This document shows, in pieces, positions 60,354-64,000 of a DNA stretch of 64,000 bases; within the stretch, counting starts at the first letter, position 1; each line of letters begins with the position of its first letter. Source of the stretch: Martinezella dioscoreae (GTDB lineage: Bacteria > Pseudomonadota > Alphaproteobacteria > Rhizobiales > Rhizobiaceae); contig NZ_BLAJ01000004.1 in NCBI RefSeq assembly GCF_009176305.1, forward strand, positions 372,001 through 436,000. Direction: 5' to 3'. The position numbers were made by a program, and so were the translations under genes. The notes under the pieces are model-generated. The model searched no databases and was not told the DNA's origin. It worked only from the letters and a program-made list of their open reading frames with translations.

Positions 60354-61030
60354 CGCGGCTTCATGAGCTCAATTTCTTCATCAAGCTGGGAATCGCCTTC
60401 ATCATCATGATGGCCGCCTGGTTTGCCCCGGGCTGGCGGTTCGGAGTACCCCTTGCGCTTATCTGCCTGGCCCTTCTATGGTGCTTGAGGGTTCCCGGGC
60501 TCCGCGGCTACCTCAAGGGCGCCGCGCTGCTGACCGGCATGGTCATGGTGAGCTGGATGATAAATCTCTGGCTGCAGGGTCTTTCGACGCCGGAAGCCTT
60601 GTCGGTCGCGGCGGCGATGGCCGCCAGGCTGGTGACCACGACTGCCGCCTTCTATTTCGTCATGGAGACAAGCTCGCCGGGCGAAATATTGGCGGCGGCA
60701 AGCGCTGCGAGGCTGCCGTCCATCGCCACGCTCGTCCTATCACTGACCTTCGGCGTCATTCCGATGCTGCGCGATGATTTCGAGCGCATTGCGGACGCCC
60801 AGCGTTCTCGCGGCATGGAGATCGACAATGTCAGCCTGCCGACAAAATTGCGTTTTGCGCTGGCACGCGGCATTCCGCTGCTCGTCCAGGCGATCCGCAT
60901 GGCGCACGCCATCTCGTTTTCCCTCACCCTTTACGGGTATGATCTGAAACACAAGCGAACAACCTGGCGAGAAGTCGGCCTGATGGTCGAGCAGCGCCTC
61001 AGTATGAAGGATAAGGCCCATGACCCCTGA
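60350..61030 (+). CDS. ECF transporter T component (CbiQ-type, 226 aa)
   Basis: CbiQ-family membrane protein: about five helices and the first coupling motif in ADAQRSRGMEID, corresponding to the canonical A-R-G type helix. The second motif, normally A-x-x-x-R-G-Y, reads SLTLYGYDLKHKRT and lacks the Arg. Translationally coupled to the ATPase (4-bp overlap). Scaffold between the S component and the two ATPase domains. Overlaps the next gene by 11 bp. Confidence 0.85.
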   Translation: MTRLHELNFFIKLGIAFIIMMAAWFAPGWRFGVPLALICLALLWCLRVPGLRGYLKGAALLTGMVMVSWMINLWLQGLSTPEALSVAAAMAARLVTTTAAFYFVMETSSPGEILAAASAARLPSIATLVLSLTFGVIPMLRDDFERIADAQRSRGMEIDNVSLPTKLRFALARGIPLLVQAIRMAHAISFSLTLYGYDLKHKRTTWREVGLMVEQRLSMKDKAHDP

Positions 61031-61652
61031 GACCGCGGACCCTAGAACCGGGCAGAACTGGAAGGTCGATGTTGCTAGCTATGCCGTCGAGTTGCCGATC
61101 GTGGCTATCAAACCGGATTTTGCCATTTCCCTCATGATGGTCATCGATCTCGGCGTGAAATTCGGTGAGCACGTCGGCATCAAGCTTGCCGCCAAGTTCG
61201 CGTCGCTCAAGCCCGACATCGTGGTCGGTACGGCGACACTCGGCATTCCCGTCGCCATTGAAGTGACGCGGGCGCTCGGCCTCGACAACTATGTGGTCCT
61301 GCAGAAGTCGCCGAAAATCCATTTGGCAAATGCGCTGGAACAACGCATCTCCTCGATCACTTCCAAGGGCGAGCAGCGCCTGCTGCTGGACCGCGCCGCG
61401 ATCCCCCTTCTCAAGGGCAAGCGCGTGCTTGTCGTCGACGACGTGGTCGCCTCGGGGTCAAGCCTCAAGGGTTCGCTGGAATTGGTGCGCAAGGCGGGAG
61501 CCGAAGTTGTCGGCATTGGCGTTATCCTGACCGAGGCCCGAGACTGGCAGGAGACGCTGGGATCCGATTGCGACCTCATTCAGGGCCTCGCTCATATTCC
61601 TCAATTCTCCAGGACCGGCAATTCTGCCTGGGAGCCAATTCCCGGCACCTGA
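61020..61652 (+). CDS. Purine/orotate-type phosphoribosyltransferase, paralog 2 (210 aa)
   Basis: Close paralog of the gene at 57076: more than half of the residues agree by eye over most of the length. PRPP motif RVLVVDDVVASGSSLKGSL (ATGSS becomes ASGSS), VVGTATLGIPVAIEVTRALG, YVVLQKSPKIHLA and LILTEARDW equivalents. No basic C-terminal tail. It is the last gene of the ECF operon and is translationally coupled to the T component, so import and phosphoribosylation are tied together. Two paralogs may act on different bases or form a heteromer. Confidence 0.87.
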   Translation: MTPETADPRTGQNWKVDVASYAVELPIVAIKPDFAISLMMVIDLGVKFGEHVGIKLAAKFASLKPDIVVGTATLGIPVAIEVTRALGLDNYVVLQKSPKIHLANALEQRISSITSKGEQRLLLDRAAIPLLKGKRVLVVDDVVASGSSLKGSLELVRKAGAEVVGIGVILTEARDWQETLGSDCDLIQGLAHIPQFSRTGNSAWEPIPGT

Positions 61653-61791
61653 GGCCACGGCTGCAATAAACGTATTTCGTCGCCGCCGCTGTTTCGACAC
61701 ATGTTCGATGCGCTGCGTCTGGGCGTGCCATCTGAACGCCCAGACTTCGGTCATATGGTCCTCAGACGTTCCGAAGTTCCGGCAACGGCGC

Positions 61792-62028
61792 CTATTGCTT
61801 ACGGATCCTGCAGATGACGGTACCGTCACCCGTTCGCGCCTTCTTGTTGGGATCGATGCATGTCAAGGCATGGGGATCACAATCCTCGCGGAACTCATAC
61901 ACGCCATTGGGACCCATAGCTTCCAGATTTGGGGTTTGCGACGGGCAATCCACGGCCTCTGTGCCGCGTTGCTCGCATGCGGAAAGCGTGAGACCGATCA
62001 AGAGGAGAGCAAGAAACTTGTGCATCAT
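61792..62028 (-). CDS. Small putative lipoprotein (78 aa)
   Basis: Signal sequence MMHKFLALLLIGLTLSACEQ with lipobox LSAC and Cys at about residue 18, so it is probably lipidated and exported. The mature ~60 residues contain four Cys (CPSQ, CDPHA, CIDP, CRIR) and a VYEFREDCDPHALTCI segment. No family recognised. Start ATG 62028 or 62025. It is convergent with the phosphoribosyltransferase. Confidence 0.6.
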   Translation of the reverse strand: MMHKFLALLLIGLTLSACEQRGTEAVDCPSQTPNLEAMGPNGVYEFREDCDPHALTCIDPNKKARTGDGTVICRIRKQ

Positions 62029-62249
62029 CTGTCTTCGATTACAGGATCATATGATGAATGCAAACCCACCATCATCATGGACCATATCGAAACGAGGCGA
62101 ATGGCCCTACATCAACCTGTCCTTCGGACTTCCGCATTCCGTTGTAGAAAAATCATGGCCACGAAAATCGTAATCACGATCACGATAGGAATCGGATGAC
62201 GATCTGCCTTCGCGTGAAGATGGAGCGATCGGCTATCGGTCACGCCCAC

Positions 62250-62372
62250 TTAAAGGGAACTCGCCTCGAAGAGTTCGCGCGTATAGGCGTGGTGCCGGCC
62301 TTCAAATCCGCCTTAGTCAGTTCATCGACGAAGGTCCCGTCCTTCATGATCAGCACGCGATCGTATATATGG
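62250..62372 (-). pseudogene. Frameshifted relic of an ABC importer ATPase C-terminus
   Basis: On the minus strand from 62365: YDRVLIMKDGTFVDELTKAD, then LKAG, after which the reading must shift by one base (near 62290-62300) to continue HHAYTRELFEASSL and stop at 62250. DRVLIMKDG, VDELT, AYTREL and EAS-L are the C-terminus of oligopeptide/dipeptide-type ABC ATPases. The rest of the gene is gone. It shows decay of a transporter that once sat here. Confidence 0.7.
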
Positions 62373-62734
62373 CTCCTCCCGGGAGTGCGATGTAATACGT
62401 ATGATGTTGTCTATATGTCATATTATGATTTATCGAAAATCGGCATGGCTTGCAAGGCCAGGCGGATGACCTGATGCGAATGAGCGGAGGTCAAAAGTGG
62501 CGACATGAGACCCGGGTTGCCTGAAGCTGGCGTAACGGGCAATCGATCGGTTGCCATGTGGCTTGGCGGTAAAAGGTACCAGATGGGGTGGCATTTGATA
62601 AGGCCGGAGATGGGGCGGCTCGATATCAGCGATTGCGCGTGTCGCCTCCTCACGGAGCGGCAATAGCTCTCGACACCTCTAAGAATTCATATTATGTCAT
62701 ATGATACGGATCAATCTCACGGGAGAGACGCTCG
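62373..62734. promoter_or_regulatory. Upstream region of the mannonate-dehydratase-like gene with repeated TATGTCATAT motifs
   Basis: A 360-base gap. TATGTCATAT occurs at 62413-62422 and again at 62693-62702 (in TATTATGTCATATGATA), where it lies ~35 bp before the GTG at 62735. The motif is near-palindromic and A+T-rich in a GC-rich background, so it is a plausible operator pair for a GntR- or LacI-type hexuronate regulator that lies outside the window. A 77-codon minus-strand frame (62430-62663) has protein-like composition, but I recognise no family; it may be more relic. Confidence 0.45.
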
Positions 62735-63709
62735 GTGTATGTAGGAACACAGGTTGAGGCGCGCGACGACGACGATTATCGCGTTTTCGCGCAATTGGGG
62801 CTGAAGCATATATGTGCGGACCCGCCGGGAAAGCCGGAGAGCTGGACGCTATCCGATCTTGAGCGCCTTCGCGACAAGGTCGAGAGTTTCGGGCTGATTC
62901 TGGATATGATCCAGCTTCCCTTGCCGTCTCAACCGATCGAAAAGGCATCCTATCCTGATATTCTACTTGCCGGACCGGATCGCGATCGCCAGATCGATGC
63001 GGTCTGCAAGCTCATCGAAGATGTGGCGGCGGCCGGCATCCCCGCGGCAAAATACAATCTCAATCTCATCGGCATACCGCGCACGCCGGAAGAGCCTGGA
63101 CGCGGCGGTTCGATGAATGCGAGCTTCCGCTGGGACAAGGCGGACCACCACGCCGCCCCCGGCCTTGCCGGCGTCCTGTCGGAAGACGAGAACTGGGAGC
63201 GCATCGATTATTTCCTGGAGCGGGTTGTGCCCGTGGCGGAGAGCAATCGCGTCCGCCTCGCTTGCCACCCGCATGATCCCTACACACCGCCGGGTTATCG
63301 CGGCGTCACGCGTGTGCTCGGCTCCGTGGAAGGCTTGAAGAAGTTCGTGCTGATGCGTGAAAGCCCCTATCACGGGCTGAATTTCTGCCAGGGATCGGTC
63401 GGCGAGATGCTCGACAATCCGCGCGAGGAGATCGATGACATCATCCGCTGGTTCGGCACGCGCGGCAAGCTTTTCAACGTCCATTTCCGCAACATTCGCG
63501 GTGGCAAGCTCTCCTTCATGGAGACCTTCCCGGATGAGGGCGACATGGACATGGTCCGCTCCGCGAAGGTCTACAAGGAGGTCGGCTACCAATACATGCT
63601 GATGCCCGATCATGTTCCGACCATCAGCGGCCGGGACCCGACCGGCGTCGCCTTCGCCTTCTGCTACGGCTACATCGCCGCCCTCGTCCAGTCACTCGAA
63701 GGCGCCTGA
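62735..63709 (+). CDS. Mannonate-dehydratase-like TIM-barrel protein (324 aa)
   Basis: UxuA-family fold: MYVGTQVEARDDDDYRVFAQ, RVRLACHPHDPYTPPGYRGV, NFCQGSVGEM, LFNVHFRNIRGG, MLMPDHVPTISG and GYIAALVQSL. HPHDP (metal His), CQGS and HFRN are mannonate dehydratase signatures, but the protein is shorter than UxuA (~394) and is of the shorter UxuA-like subgroup. GTG 62735 has GGGAGAG upstream. Followed by kdgD, so it is likely part of hexuronate or aldarate breakdown. Confidence 0.8.
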   Translation: MYVGTQVEARDDDDYRVFAQLGLKHICADPPGKPESWTLSDLERLRDKVESFGLILDMIQLPLPSQPIEKASYPDILLAGPDRDRQIDAVCKLIEDVAAAGIPAAKYNLNLIGIPRTPEEPGRGGSMNASFRWDKADHHAAPGLAGVLSEDENWERIDYFLERVVPVAESNRVRLACHPHDPYTPPGYRGVTRVLGSVEGLKKFVLMRESPYHGLNFCQGSVGEMLDNPREEIDDIIRWFGTRGKLFNVHFRNIRGGKLSFMETFPDEGDMDMVRSAKVYKEVGYQYMLMPDHVPTISGRDPTGVAFAFCYGYIAALVQSLEGA

Positions 63710-63747
63710 GACCCATCGCCCCTACCAATCGATAACAGGATTCCGAT

Positions 63748-64000
63748 ATGAACCCGATTGAACTGAAAAAGGCGGTTGGCAGCGGTCTGCTGTCCTTTCC
63801 CGTCACTCATTTCGACAGCGACCTGAAATTCGACGAGGCGAAGTACCGCCGCCATGTCGAGTGGCTGGCAGGCTATGATGCCGCCGCTCTTTTTGCCGCC
63901 GGCGGAACCGGCGAGTTCTTCTCCCTCAATCCCGCCGAAATCCCGCAGGTCGTTCGCGCCGCAAAGGCATCCGCGGGCAATACGCCGATCATCTCAGGGA
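63748..64000 (+). CDS. kdgD: 5-dehydro-4-deoxyglucarate dehydratase, N-terminal part (3' end outside window)
   Basis: The first 84 codons of a dihydrodipicolinate synthase/NAL-family class I aldolase: GSGLLSFPVTHFDSDLKFDE, then AAGGTGEFFSLNP (the GGTGE phosphate/carboxylate loop). LLSFPVTHFD and AAGGTGEFFSL are the KdgD signatures. The enzyme converts 5-dehydro-4-deoxyglucarate to 2-oxoglutarate semialdehyde with loss of CO2 and water. ATG follows CAGGATTCCGAT. The active-site Lys lies beyond the window. Confidence 0.88.
   Translation, partial: MNPIELKKAVGSGLLSFPVTHFDSDLKFDEAKYRRHVEWLAGYDAAALFAAGGTGEFFSLNPAEIPQVVRAAKASAGNTPIISG

Noticed and set aside
1..64000. tRNA, rRNA, CRISPR arrays, prophage, intact transposase
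   Set aside because: I scanned for cloverleaf-like segments, evenly spaced direct repeats and transposase motifs and saw none; a covariance-model scan would be needed to exclude small RNAs.

Overview
The window looks like accessory DNA of a Rhizobiales alphaproteobacterium (Rhizobium/Agrobacterium relatives). This rests on high GC, dense operons with ATGA/GTGA overlaps, an Ehu-type ectoine transporter with doe/eut catabolic genes, and many LysR/AraC/GntR regulators beside catabolic operons. I saw no rRNA, tRNA, CRISPR array, phage or intact insertion sequence. Catabolic content and scattered gene relics would suit a chromid or megaplasmid, but nothing in the window proves that.

Layout. 0-1.6 kb: tail of a thiamine-diphosphate enzyme, a small hypothetical gene, and a ParD/ParE module whose toxin has an in-frame TGA. 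2-11.7 kb: a glycan cluster (three GT2, one GT4, a methyltransferase and an MsbA-like ABC exporter rightward; GalE and a UDP-glucuronate decarboxylase leftward) bracketed by two inverted ~220-bp copies of one upstream element. 11.8-20.3 kb: two TIM-barrel sugar isomerase-like proteins, a GMC oxidoreductase, SerA, an SDR followed by a decayed isopropylmalate-dehydrogenase-like gene, an aldehyde dehydrogenase and a LysR regulator. 20.6-24.8 kb: a MacAB/Dev-like four-gene exporter. 24.9-30.5 kb: a GGDEF-EAL protein, a relic amino-acid oxidase, a Rieske demethylase with its reductase, and a divergent LysR gene. 30.6-40 kb: an AraC regulator divergent from a branched-chain acid degradation operon (SDR, thiolase, acyl-CoA dehydrogenase, complete BCKDH complex). 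40-42 kb: a VOC protein and a DUF3422 protein.

42.3-54.8 kb: ectoine uptake and catabolism. eutB-eutC-doeA-doeB-ehuBCDA run rightward; doeX, doeC, doeD and enuR run leftward. EhuBCDA imports ectoine, DoeA and DoeB open the ring and deacetylate it to diaminobutyrate, and DoeD and DoeC convert that to aspartate. The eutB side and enuR share a 16-bp motif that is a good EnuR operator candidate. eutA is not present in the window.

55-61.7 kb: a DUF3846-like protein, a LysR gene flanked by an inverted 54-bp repeat, a divergent phosphoribosyltransferase, then an overlapping operon of ECF S component, fused double ATPase, T component and a second, paralogous phosphoribosyltransferase. This is the best candidate here for an undescribed system: ECF uptake of a base-like compound coupled to phosphoribosylation. 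61.8-64 kb: a small lipoprotein, ABC-transporter debris, and the start of a hexuronate/glucarate pathway (mannonate-dehydratase-like protein and KdgD).
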